Shown here in pieces: positions 1-11,700 of a stretch of 64,000 bases of DNA. Source of the DNA: Fasciolopsis buskii (Eukaryota; Platyhelminthes; Trematoda; Plagiorchiida; Fasciolidae); NCBI GenBank assembly GCA_008360955.1, contig LUCM01005123.1, forward strand, positions 39,083-103,082, in the 5' to 3' direction. Every line of letters begins with the position of its first letter. The stretch's first letter is position 1. The notes beneath the pieces were generated by a model, which was not told the origin of the DNA, ran no database searches, and saw only the letters and a list, made by a program, of their open reading frames with translations. The position numbers were made by a program, and so were the translations under genes.

Positions 1-960
1 GGGGCGTGTATTAGGGTAACTTAAAGTAGAGTTCTCCGTTCATCGTTGACATTCCTGTTTTACACTTAGTACTGATAATAAAATGAGATTTTACAGCCAT
101 GTGTTTTTCTAACAACTATTTTATCCAGAAAAAGGTGAAGTAGGGAGAAATTGTACATTTCTTGCCCAATAAGGTGCAAAGGTGCATATCCTACCTCCCG
201 CGAGTGCACAGGTTGGAAAGTGCAACACCGTTTTAAATGAACCGTACACTGTAGAACAAAAGAACTTGGGGACATTGTCGCGCCAAGTTCGTTACGACCG
301 TTTATTTACCAACAAGATGTCGGCCAACTAATGATTCAAATTTCGTTTACCATAAGCCAGGATGAGCAAAGCAAATTTCGGAATCTCCATGATTAATTAA
401 AATTGATTTTCATTATCACAGATAGATTAAAAATCAGATTAATTAGGAAATAATTATGCCCGTGACTGGCAAAGCAAAACCGAACTAGTTTCAAAGTAAA
501 TTTACTGGTGAGCTACTAAAGTTTAATAAAAAACGATGTTGGCGTTTGTTTTCTGCAATTGGGGATTCGTGAATTTTAGAGGAAAAATCACACCTACACT
601 TGGGGTTGTAAAATCAAAAATGAATAATCGTGTTTCATCCTGAGGGGAGATGAAATTACGTAATAATACTCAGTGCCTCCTAATCTTCCCGGTAAGACTT
701 TCGTACAAATGAATTCAGGGAATTCAGTCTTCTTTGAAAATACCTGAAAATGTTCTCGGAAATGCTGTTTATCCTCATGAATGCTCAAGGTTTCAAAAGA
801 GTTAAAATCATAATTTTGTTTTTTCATTCCTAATTGAAGGGCAGCACAGGTCAGTGGTTGACTTTTATGAGGAATGAAGTATTCTGATGTATGAGGAGTT
901 TTTAAAACCCCAACTCCAGCTGCTAAATAACCGAGGAGCCACACCGAAAACGTGACGATA
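1..960. other. intergenic, nothing recognised
   Basis: I see no gene or known repeat here. A 116-codon minus-strand open frame (594-944) has no recognisable domain, and its length is about what chance gives in a window of this size and base composition. Confidence 0.5.
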
Positions 961-1040
961 AACCGCGGTGGTGTTCAGGCAATGGGAATCTTGGCATTTG
1001 GAAGAAAACGCCGCGGGTTCGACTCCTCACAACATCACTC
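961..1040 (+). repeat. tRNA-derived SINE-like head, copy 1
   Basis: A pol III B-box match (GGTTCGACTCC, 1016-1026) ends a segment that starts with a GCGGTGGT block and contains a TGGCATTTGGA-like stretch. The same layout recurs near 18.42, 20.34 and 30.90 kb on the plus strand, which suggests a dispersed tRNA-derived family rather than a working tRNA. No full cloverleaf can be drawn. The 3' tail is not defined. This could also be a diverged lone tRNA pseudogene. Confidence 0.45.
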
Positions 1041-1690
1041 ACTTGCCTCAACGACAGCCTTTCAATGGTCATGCCCATCCTACTAAAATATTAAACACTT
1101 GTCGGACTATAAATAAATCGAATTTAAAATTATTTGTGTAAATATCAGGACCGAATGACGTAGGAAGTGTAACGAAAAATCGATGCGCCATGTATTGGTT
1201 TTTATTAGGAGCGATATAATGTTAATAAAACAGCGTTGATGGTCGATGCAATTTGCCAGCGTTTCAACTACCTTGGGTAGTGTTTCTCAAGGCAAGTTTT
1301 ACAGTCAGATGATTATTTATTTTCGGTCTTCTTTTAATATATCTTTCGAGACTAGAATAAACGTTTTTAGCCTAGTTGCTTTGATGAAATAACTACACAA
1401 CAAACGGTGACCAAAATATACAATTAGACAACCTATCTGAATTTCCAGATGATGATTTCAAACATGATATCTAGCCGTACGTTTCTCCGAATTCTGTGCT
1501 CTCGGCCTATCGCATTTAGCTACACGCTATCTCCAAATTAAAGATGTGTACTATCAGAAAGACCCGATCGATGTCAACCAGGACAACAGGATCACAGAGA
1601 GCTTCCAAAGGATAAGATTTATTTAAACTTTAACTTACCCCTCATATGCAGCGTTCGTAGGATCATCGATTTTATGTCATCTCTGTACTG
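1041..1690. other. upstream region of the small cysteine-rich gene
   Basis: No ORF or repeat is recognised. The stretch ends in a pyrimidine-rich tract and a TTTCAG (1691-1696) that looks like a splice acceptor for the following ORF, so part of it may be an intron in the 5' UTR. No TATA box stands out. Confidence 0.4.
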
Positions 1691-1696
1691 TTTCAG
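1691..1696 (+). promoter_or_regulatory. putative splice acceptor before the cysteine-rich ORF
   Basis: TTTCAG lies 17 bases before the ATG at 1714. The frame stays open from this acceptor to the ATG. It could join a 5' UTR exon or receive a trans-spliced leader, which many flatworms use; the sequence cannot tell which. Confidence 0.4.
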
Positions 1697-1713
1697 ATCA
1701 GGATCATTCCTCA

Positions 1714-2010
1714 ATGCAATCGACTATCATTGTGACTGTTATGGTTCTACTGTCAACTGTCTCGTGCGCACCTGCATCTCTTGGAGTGCAGAAAAATAAA
1801 CTGCTACAGCTAAACAACTGCGCGCAGATTTGTCGCTACCCTGCCATGGAGTGCGAATACGTTTGTCAGGGAGACGGACGATGCGAGGCCGACTGTTCGC
1901 GAGAGCTTGCTTTGTGTGTGCGTAAATGTTACACAGACCTGCTCACGGAGATAGAACAACTCAGTCTGATTGATCCCCAGTTGCAGTATCAATACGATGA
2001 GATGGAATGA
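1714..2010 (+). CDS. small secreted protein with two CX3CX6CX3C blocks
   Basis: This 98-residue frame begins with a clear signal peptide: a hydrophobic core at residues 5-17, with the likely cut after Ala21 (Ala-Pro-Ala, -3/-1 rule). The mature part has eight cysteines at 36, 40, 47, 51, 57, 61, 68 and 72. This gives two identical 16-residue CX3CX6CX3C blocks joined by five residues. The pattern suggests a pair of disulfide-stapled helical hairpins, possibly from an internal duplication. The tail after residue 73 is acidic and cysteine-free. The protein is expected to be secreted. I do not recognise the family and assign no function. The start follows a plausible splice acceptor by 17 bases, and no other ATG would give the signal peptide. 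No AATAAA signal was noticed in the few hundred bases after the stop. The regular cysteine spacing is the main evidence that this short frame is a real gene. Confidence 0.7.
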   Translation: MQSTIIVTVMVLLSTVSCAPASLGVQKNKLLQLNNCAQICRYPAMECEYVCQGDGRCEADCSRELALCVRKCYTDLLTEIEQLSLIDPQLQYQYDEME

Positions 2011-4370
2011 TCAATCCAGTAATTAGTTGCTTGACTGATAGTTTAATTCCAAAAGCTAGCAACTAGGAGTTACTGATCAATGAGTAATCCTGAATCACCG
2101 AACCCTATGCATTCTTTTCCCAGTGTTGCGTGTCATGGATGAGCTTGAATTATCGTAATTTTACTAGTCTATTTATCAGTAGCGTTGGTTCATATCTAAG
2201 TTGTAAGTTCATCCTGGTTTTTACCTTGATAGCGGTAAAACTAATTATCATCTGATTGCTTCCATTTTAATCGTTCATTGATCCTCCCGTAACAAAACAC
2301 CTTGGGATTTTGAAGTCATTTCAAACTCAAACTCTACCTTTCTTGTGGTCAAGATCACGAACAACACCAGTACAATTGCTCTGGTCTGTGTTCGTTCCGT
2401 CAGTTGTACATTCTCTTAGATGAAATAATGCTTTTATTTCGCCGATACGTATCTTCGTGCGCTTCCTTTTGTTGTCCCCATCCTCAGTGTGTTGATTTTG
2501 TAAGTGAGCATTTTCGTACTGAGTCACTTTTATCCCATTTACGTGAACAGAAAGATGTATATTATGGGATCCTTACATTTCCTCCGTTGTCCCACTTTGG
2601 AAAAGTGTAATGCTTACTGAATGAAAAAAGAGGAACGCGTTTTAGAGCAGATCTGGTTAGTGGTGATGCGATTGGTTGAAATGGAAATGGCGGATCCAAA
2701 CACCTTTCTGCTCAGGAAATTATAAACAACGACAAACATGGCCTTGCTCTGTTTTGAATTGCGCAATTCATTCCTTCAAGAGGTCGGATCCGGCCAGATC
2801 TGTGATCTGGTATGGTTGGGTAATAATAGATTTTCAAACAGGCCGGATATTTTGTATCGGAATTTATGAACACGATGGTCTTGGTAGTCGAGTTTCATGA
2901 CAAAACTAGGCATTTACTTCGGTAAGCACCAGGACTAAGGGCATTCTGATTCCGCAGTTACGTATCACCATAAATTCAAAGAAGTAATAGAAAATCTGTA
3001 GGCTACTGAGGTCAGTTTCCCTTAATAAGGGTCATCCTAATGGCTTTTTTAAACAGTTCACATACTGGTTCCATAGTATCGCAAAGAATAATTCAGTTAT
3101 TCGTTCCACTGTTCGGAAATGATATTAATAATTTCTTCGAAATTTCGTGAATCTTCTTTTGGAACAGGTAGCCATTACAGCTTTCAAGAAACAAGACAGG
3201 CTGGTTTCACATTATCACGGTTGTCTGTATGCTTCAAATTTTCAGCAAGACAAAAGACAGGTGAGGCTCCTAGTTTGGAGATGACTGGCTTCTTTCGTCC
3301 TGATCGAGTAAAAGTATCGACAATATCAAGGAATACGATGTGAACTGGCACATCAGTTGGACAGAGTAGGTAAACATCCGGTATTATCTCTGCCGAACTT
3401 TTGGGATTGGTTTAGCGCTTTCGAGTAAGAGAAATGGACGGTAATTCAAACTAACTATGGAGGGTTCCAACCGAGGTGAGCCTTGTTCGTTTACGTTTTT
3501 TGTTAGTTTAGCCTTCAATATCTGAAAAGGACCAAAATCGATTGTTTCTTAGGCCAGAAGTTTTTCAGTGGTTAGCATTTTGCTGGTCCACCATCTTGCT
3601 CTCAATGCTTTTCTAAATCCAATGAGTGTAGTTAAACGTAGGCTGACCTAATTCCGCTGGGAATTAGTAAAACCCATTGTGCCGATTACAGAGAGCTAAA
3701 GTGTACAAAATCGACAATACTGCATTTTTTTATTCCAATACTTAATGGAAGATATCCTAGTTATAGTTGTAATTTAGAGCGGAGAAAAGTTACAGTCAGA
3801 TAGAGCAAAATACTAGCTTTGAATTTTACACTCAGAATTGTTCATTAGATGTTGGACTGAAGAAAATCTACTGGCTTATGCGTTCATTTTGCCATAATGC
3901 AGTGGCAGTTCTCAGCGAACTGCGAAACCCCAAGGAATGTCACATCGTCCGAGAGCTGAACAGCCATTTGGACATTGAGACCAGACTTGGAGAAACAATA
4001 GCAACGAAAGAACTTCCTTCTAGATGCATCAAACGAAATGAGTTTCCAGAAGGCTACTGTATATCCTTGAAACGTACCCTAACGAAACTTAATTCAGTCA
4101 ATCTGATTTAATGAGAGAGAAACCAGGTAGATACTTTAATGATGAATGTGCAATCGTCCGAGCGAAACAGCGCTCACCGAAGATGCATTTTTGACCAATT
4201 GGGCGAGAATAAGTAAACCAGGGTCAGGTCATTTTTTTACCAACGTGATCATGAACAGGTTAGTAGAAAAACCGGCCAACTTCAGAAAATTTTTGACAGG
4301 AAAAAATTACGGACCTATTTATCAGTGAACTGGAGGGGCAATTGCATAACTTTACCGCTATACCTATGGG
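2011..4370. other. no recognised gene
   Basis: Several open frames of 60-78 codons occur on both strands, none with a recognisable motif. The plus-strand frame at 3878-4111 lies just before the Penelope-like relic and might be its decayed upstream part, but I cannot support that with a motif. Confidence 0.4.
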
Positions 4371-4374
4371 TATT

Positions 4375-4735
4375 GCACCTTTTGGAGCCTTATCACTAGG
4401 ACCGAATTTCTGTCTTCCCCTTCAAGAAGAATGACCATTTGAATGTAGAGGAGTGACTCGAAAATATGTATTCTCAAACAAGATCACTGACAGCGGCGAC
4501 TGAGGAGACTATCGAGAAATTTGAAAGTGCACTGATGTACAGCTCCTGCCAAGACCGCTGACCTCAGAAAAGTTTAGAGTATTCTACGTGATGAACACAA
4601 ATCAGCTTTAAGAATCCTCACGAAAATTAGATACCTTCGCTGTAAAATCTGATACGGGCTAGGAGCTGTCATATCGGTTGGTTTAGACTAGCTGGCTAGG
4701 ATGAAAAGCACACTGGACAATTAGACAAAATATAC
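4375..4735 (+). mobile_element. Penelope-like element relic, N-terminal RT region
   Basis: Translating the plus strand across frameshifts and stops gives a run typical of the region before the reverse transcriptase core of Penelope-like elements. It starts with a LSLGPNFC-like block (LSLGPKF in the family). Next comes an L-x(n)-ILRDEHKSALRIL block that matches the family's 'T.EH..AL..L..N' segment. A decayed 'KPDKGxGVVI' stretch follows, then a MKSTLDN-TKYTK end that resembles 'KM..IL.D..KF'. Many stops show it is dead. The RT palm (YxDD) that should follow is absent. The GIY-YIG-like end begins about 430 bases further on, so the element is internally deleted. Confidence 0.55.
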
Positions 4736-4830
4736 TAAAGCTGAGAGGGAAAAAAACAGAAGCAGTACGATTGAAGGGCAAATAACAGACCAGCACACTC
4801 ATCTTGTCATTATCACCCCTCTCCTCCCAT

Positions 4831-4846
4831 TCTCTCTCTCTCTCTC
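4831..4846 (+). repeat. (TC)8 microsatellite
   Basis: Eight uninterrupted TC units lie inside the gap between the two parts of the Penelope-like relic. Confidence 0.9.
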
Positions 4847-5155
4847 GCAAAAAAACGACAACAAAATCTGGTCAGGTCGCTAATAGCTCGTATGCCAAAC
4901 AAGGGCTCCGAAGAAATATTGGAAAAAGGAATTAGATCAGTTCGGAGAAATTTTCCAAACAATGGGAGTGCTTTATCACTAAGAGGACTCGAGAAGCACC
5001 CAGGAAAAAGTTGACAATGTAGACTAGACGGAACTAGCCACACAAGCACCTTCCTTTCAACGGGGGTAGTAAGTGTAAACTACTAGTTCTGCGTTTGACA
5101 GCCACCATCGCACGCAACTTTCCAGCCGCCACAAGCATGCTTCATTAGTCGATCA

Positions 5156-5460
5156 GTGATGTTTACAGATCATGATAACAAACTGCCTGCTCTTTCCTCA
5201 TCCATGCTAACCTACTCATTTGATTACTCATTTTCGACGAGTTATGCAGGTAAAATGACGAACCATTTTCCTGGTAGAAGACTAATACCAGAAAACTCCT
5301 CAGCCGATGCGATTTTGGATCAGATGCAGGAAACCAAGTGAATGAAGAAGCCTTCAAAGTGATCTACCAGATGCCGGGGAATTTTTCGCAAGTTGTCCGT
5401 GAGCTTCCGTTAGCAATAGTAGAATAATATAGCAATGGGGCTGTTAAACTGATCGCTTTG
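5156..5460 (+). mobile_element. Penelope-like element relic, GIY-YIG endonuclease end
   Basis: An open frame at 5156-5341 carries a decayed GIY-YIG-like block (STSYAGKMT where the family has 'xSYIGRTxR'). It continues with HFPGRRL (family 'EHxPxWL') and ends with an 'SSADAILDQMQET' helix (family 'SxIxxHLxxT'). In a shifted frame the next codons read NEEAFKVIYQMP and then a VVRELPLAIVE stretch. This resembles the family's C-terminal 'FxVIYxxP...R.L..AEA' segment. Two frames and several stops mark it as a relic. It is on the same strand as the RT fragment at 4375-4735, so both probably come from one insertion. Each piece alone is weak; the ordered series is what persuades. Confidence 0.5.
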
Positions 5461-5790
5461 TTCACATAAACCTTTTGTCTAATCACTCCAGTCACCCGGA
5501 CCGCGATCCGAGAATGTTAGTTAAACCCCATATGCCTCGACCGTGACCTTTCACGCGTGGCAGAAAGAAGCCAGTCCGCCTCATGTGGCCCTGGTTCCGT
5601 GCGCCTTCCTCAACCACTAACAACAAGCACTCCGCCCACTTCTATTTTCCAAACAGTATCCTACGCATTATTTTCAATAACCAATTTTATCTAAGCACTG
5701 TAAACATTATTCTCAAATTATGCACCCATTTTATACATGCAATTGTATGAGCCGAAAAATAAATGCACGGAAAACGAGCTTGTCCGCAGT
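5461..5790 (+). mobile_element. probable 3' UTR of the Penelope-like relic
   Basis: Non-coding sequence after the endonuclease-like end leads to a TGAGCCGAAAAATAAATG segment with a canonical AATAAA at 5758-5763. This would be a sensible 3' end for the element. The boundary is inferred, and no target-site duplication was identified. Confidence 0.35.
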
Positions 5791-8700
5791 CGTGTGCCTT
5801 TCGTTATACTGAATCGGGATTATTCAGCGTAAAATTACTCCGCCTACCTATCACAAATCGCTATTATCTACCTCTGGGAGGAAGACAAGAGGTCCGGTGA
5901 CCTCCTCAAAATGGACTGCGCAGAAGGTTATACTGCTCATATGTTATCATCTTCAGCTGTGCTACGCAATACCTGAAAGTTCTGGATACAACCAGATAAA
6001 GTAGACCATCTCTCCGATCAGGATAATGCAGATGCATGAAACTCTTTCCAGCCGGTGTTGATCAATAAGTATTCGAAGATTTGGTGGAAAGCCTGCCAGC
6101 TACTGTGGCAGCAATCTGATGTGAGGCATCAAAGGCCAGCTCAGTGCGAGACATTATACTTTGTTCTATTATTAAAATAGTTTAGGAATCGAAAAAGTGG
6201 AACCTGCCTGTCATTCTCAAAGACGGGTTCAGCTTATTTCCTTTACCGAGGTTTGCCAATGTTGATTGAGCCGAGTGAGGCTTCAGGAGCCCCGTAATTA
6301 AGTGGGTGAGGCCAAAACGCCAGCAGTCAGAAGAAGGCAAGCGCGGGAATTTACCTACGCTGACGCTTCGTGGATCGGTAAAATGGATAATTGGTTAAAG
6401 GTTGGTACAGCAGCGGGGTAAACTAGCCTGTTGTTAACTTTCAAATTTCATTAAATAAATAATAAGATATATAAATTTTCCAATAGGTAGTTTTCTTCTG
6501 ACGCCGCTCCACACCTAAACCAGCAACATCAGAACTAAAGTTGATCTGTATCTCAGTCAACGAATAACGCTGATACTGTACAGCACGATTCCGTCTTCCA
6601 ACGATGCTTCAGAACAGCAGACTTCCATGCGCGCTGGTGAACCCTCAAGTAGAACTTATTAGGCCTCATAAAACAAAAGCCAAAAAGGAGAATTCGAGAG
6701 CATTTAAACTGGGTAATCACCTATGTATACTCAATTTTCGCAATGAATCAGAGTTGGATAACAGAAGGATTGGCAGAAAAGCATGAAACTGTCACCTATT
6801 GCTTCACACTTCGGGATTTCAGCTGTATGAAGCATGCAAATCACTTCAAATTCAGAGATATGCTACGAAATGCAGTTCAATTGTACGTTAATGTTCTACT
6901 CCACGATAACTCATCTCTGTAAGAGAAGGAACTCGAGAAAATATGCAACCCATAAAGAAATCCCTGAACAATTAAATTGATGAGATTCCCGTGGAACTCA
7001 AGTTCTTAGAAGATGAGCTCTGCACCCACTACGGAAATAGGATTTTTAAGACTACGGTGGCTTCAATTACAGAGTCCTAACAAAGGAGGGTGACGTAGCA
7101 AGTAGTCACTGTAGTCAGTGTTGACCATCGGCCGAAGCAGACCAGTCTCATAGGGCCAGTCAGCCTTCCTGTTGACCCATGAGGTACAGTTCAAAATGAT
7201 AATCATCTCACGATATATATATATACATCGTTTGCCCACCAATAAGATCGCTTATCTGTACTTCAATCAGCCGGATTCCCTGAATAGCGCTTTTCTGCTG
7301 GAAATACTCAGTTCATAACTGAGCATCATGAGGTCAAAACTATTTGTTCTTTTGCCACCTGATTCAGTTACGTGATGACAAATTTTAAGACGAAGCATTA
7401 CCCTCAATGCCAACGTTTGTGTCTAATGCTTTAAGATCAAACTTTTGGTTTTCTATACTTATTACGGAACTGAAGTTTTCCGTTTATTCATTTAATAGCA
7501 TTCAGTGATACTCGATCAAATGATTCAGAAAATGTTGGTGCGGTTTGTCAGGCAAATCCGAAGCGGTTATCGTCCAAGTGTCAACATCGTGAAGTCGATG
7601 TTCACGCCCACACGGGCATAGAGATCACACGCATGTAAGCCAACAGCACGTGTCGGAACCAGCTGCTCGCGATAACGCATAAAAGAAGATTGTAAAGAAA
7701 CAGGCCTATACCACAGTTTTGAGCACAGCGTTTGTGTGTTCATTAGTGAGGTAAGTGGAATTCAGCATCACGAGTCTAATTCCGGCAACCATCAATCACT
7801 TTCCCATTCAATAGCCTACATTTGACCCCTTTCCGCGTGCGAACATTATACCGTCGTTGTATACCGAATAAAGGAGTAATCAAAAGTTGTTGTTATTTTC
7901 AAGTATTCAATTAAAAAATGTCTAACTGACAGGCTATCGATTCATTCCATCAGCTGTATAATTTCCGTCAGGGTGAGACATTTTATGGTCTAGAATTTAA
8001 TATATTCGTAGAAAAAAGGCATGGTCATTATCCTCATCGAGAATGAATTCAAATTTATTTTTGCAACCCTAAAATGATGCTTAAAATGCCAGGAAACTGC
8101 AGCTCCATAAGAATAAAATCGTTAAATGCGGACTTGTGAAAGAATTGATATTGACAAATTGTTTGTACGGGTTGAACTTCCAGGCCTTTGCTTCAAGCGT
8201 GAACCCTTTTAGGGTTTTTTAAAATAACACGCTCTAAATCAAAGTCGACACATTGTCTTAATTGTTTTTCGGGTGCGTTCAAACAGAATGTCATGTCAGT
8301 GTAGGTAGTTTGATGTAGGGCCTGACAAAGAAAAAGGTGCCAATTAGGCCAAACCAGTAATCTCAAACCCATGTCCTTTCCATACGCAGACCGATTCTTT
8401 TTACTATACATAAAATTTATTTTGTCGCAGTTCCCGCGGTTATCATTCGCCGATTCAGTTGCTCGCCGAAGCTATCTACATTACCTTCTTACCATTCACC
8501 AGTCACTTTGTGATGCTTCTATTAGCAGAATCAGAACATACTTGACTAAAATAGTAGCCAAGATTCTGAACTTATTCTTTCCACAAATTTGATTTCGAAA
8601 GCTTCTGTTATGGCTATAGTGTTGTAACTTACGACTAGGAATAATGAAAAGCATTTTGCAGATTTATTTACTCTTGCATAAACTCCACTACGAAACCGGC

Positions 8701-11700
8701 TACTACTGTATTTGTCAGTAGGCAAATCGACCTAGAATCTCCGAGGTCCAAACCTATACATGGACTGCACTACATCATTCAAAATAAGCAACGCTAAAAC
8801 TAATAACAATAATACCAATGATAACAATAATGGCACTAATAATAGTAATGTCAACAAATGATTGCTCATTTTCATCATCTACCTAACGGCCAGCAGGACG
8901 CCAGGACGAGACAGGAAACATGTTAGCGAGTCAAACGCAAAGACAGTTTGGACTGGATCAGAGAAATGATGCTCCGCATGATATATTACTTGAAATGTCT
9001 GAAATATAATAACAGCGTGATCAGCTATCTTTGTGATAAGCGGAATTTCGATTATTCTTGCAACCTTTTTCAGGAGACGCTGACATTTGGTTGTAAACAT
9101 CCGAATTTATCAGAAAACTTAAAGCCGATTGTGTGATGCGGACATACAAGACCGTCGCTGAATTAGGTCCATTAGACCATGTACAGATTCGGTGAAAGAA
9201 ATTTTGCTGTGCATCCAAAAACCTTTTCTTGATAATGGGCTAGATTGAGCAGTTTCAAATTTGCGTTTTTTCAGTCTCCACATTTGTCTTATTAGAGCAG
9301 GAAGAATGGGTTATTGGAACAATTCGTACATAGAAGCCTCGTTACCCTGTGCGGTTGCAAATAGACTGAATTGACTGGAATCCATCCACGAGAACAGAAT
9401 TTTCAAACCGGTTACACTGAAACCACTTATAAATTCAACAGTACGCTGAGAAGTTGTCTTTGTGCACTGAGGTTTTTCTATGATTCGCTAATTATTCATC
9501 GTTCACTTTGATGTGACCTCGAACTCACTGATTATGTGAGGCATTTGCAGTGGTGGTTATCAAGCCACTGTATTGTTAAACCTGTCGCTTTGAGGAATGA
9601 GATAAATTTCAATATACTGATAAAGAATGACAGATGGTCGGAAATTTGGAACGGTTTCCCCCCGCCATGGGTTTAAAAAAATTAAGAGAAAAGCTTAAAA
9701 TCTGTGCATGCAAGAATTCTTTCATTGTCGTAAGCGGTTAGGTTCAAATTCATGGTCCAGTCGGCTAACGTGGAAAGTCAAGGAAAGCAATCGATTTTCG
9801 CGCACACCGTAGTTTATACTAAAGGTCAATCCGAACAGGGATATCTTTTGCCTTATACGATTCCTGTTTTTAGATGCCCTCCGGTTCGCATTTGCACCCC
9901 TCAATCTGAACATCTGCGGAGGTTTTACCGTCAGACTAGATTTGTTCTATCACACTGACGCGGTCATGTTTTTCATAATTTATCTAACTGACTCCCTGTT
10001 GTCACTCGGTTCAGATTTTGTCTGGTCTAGGTTTTGTCTTGTGTCCGAGGACTGTTGAGATAAGCACATTTTCATCTCGATTCTTTGATCAAAATTCATT
10101 TCTGATTCCGACTTAATAGATTTAATTAACTCTCCTCCATACCGAAGCTATGTGCGCCGTGCAAGCCATTGTCTTTTCACAGCTAAGAACAGCAGTACAT
10201 GTTAAATGGTGCCAAACAAAATCACGTTTATTTGATGAATCATCTTTCTTTCAATAATCACCTGAATCCAGGCATGCTACCAGTAGTTCAGATCCCTGTC
10301 GAATTCGGTATCTTTCAAAAACAACTTTTTTCAACTGATCACTTTTTTAAGCACCACGATGTTCGATCCACTATGACTGTGACTAAAGTGTAATGTGCCA
10401 TGCTAAAGTCCATTGCCAGCACAAATGTTCGCGAGTTTTTATGCATTTTCGGTGAGCATTTGGATGCGGTTTTGAAAAACTTGAGAGGTCCAAACTTTGA
10501 GAATCCGACATAGAACAAGCGGGACTTTAAAACACACTTTCAAAGGTTAAAGATAGAACAAGCGGAGTCTTATTTTTAATCTTCCTAAAACTGAAGAGCA
10601 CTAAAACTTGATTTAATCGATCTACTCCCATGCATCGTGTTCCTAGAGTGAATCAGATAAAACACCCAATTATTCACACAGTGGTTCCGTTGTAAACAGA
10701 TGCGCTTGACATCTTCTACCGGAAATTGAATGCCTAATTTAACAAGCAAAGGTAATAGACAATGTTCCGCACGTGTTAGAAAACAGTGTCATTCTTCCCT
10801 GAACTTTCTTATTCAAGGACAATTTACCATGATTTTCAGTTCGACAACAGAAAGCAGAGGTGAAAATCTCTAGATTCGCTTGTCTCGTGAGTCCGAGTTT
10901 TCCCTGAAAAAGGTTATGCTTAAGACATTTTACTTAAGCATTCCATTGTGTAGAAGACTCTCAAGGTACAACAAATCGTGCTTTGGTGTATGACTGCTCT
11001 GTTTCCAAGACAAATAAGCTTGTTAGTTTTCTAATTAATAAATGAAATTTATTGTTTCCGTTGCTATTCAGGTAGACTGAAAAACAGCTGCCCTTATCGT
11101 GTTCACCAGACATTTTTTGTGAAGTGACCTGAGTCGTTCATTTCCACTAATGATGGAAGGACTAAACTTCTGAACTGGGAAAAATTGCATAGTCATTCAA
11201 AAGGCATTTCCTTTCACATGATTTACCGAGTAACATTTGCACCAAACCCAACTAAGTGAGCTGGTACCCAACGATTTACTGAATAATAGTAATAATAAAC
11301 TATGACAGCGCACATTTTGTCTCTAGATTTCGCACCCCACCGACTTCCACGTATGAGGAAGTTGTTTTTAAGAATCAGTGACGTAACAAACATTATTAGA
11401 AAACCCGGCAACCTAACAGTTTCCAGTAGTAAACGTTTTGAGATAATTTTTGAATGATTCGTTATATGGTGCCAACATCTAACTCACCAATGAAAGCGAC
11501 AGAAGCATTATGCAGCAATTGCGAACCCCGTGATAACTACTGGTGCTATATCATGCAGTATTGACGTCAGACAAACCAATGAGAGTCAGTCCGGCTATTA
11601 AAGTCGACCCAAATTCGTTCATTCCGGTTTCGCATCCCAGTGAGGGAGTGTTTGATATCTAGCGCTGACGATTTCCAAGGAGAATTAGGCAGCCGCACAG

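Noticed and set aside
594..944. 116-codon minus-strand ORF starting with a hydrophobic stretch
   Set aside because: No domain or splice context; several ORFs of this length are expected by chance at this base composition.
7590..7900. Possible solo LTR starting TGTCGGAAC and ending near an AATAAA
   Set aside because: No second LTR, matching ends, primer site or target-site duplication could be found.
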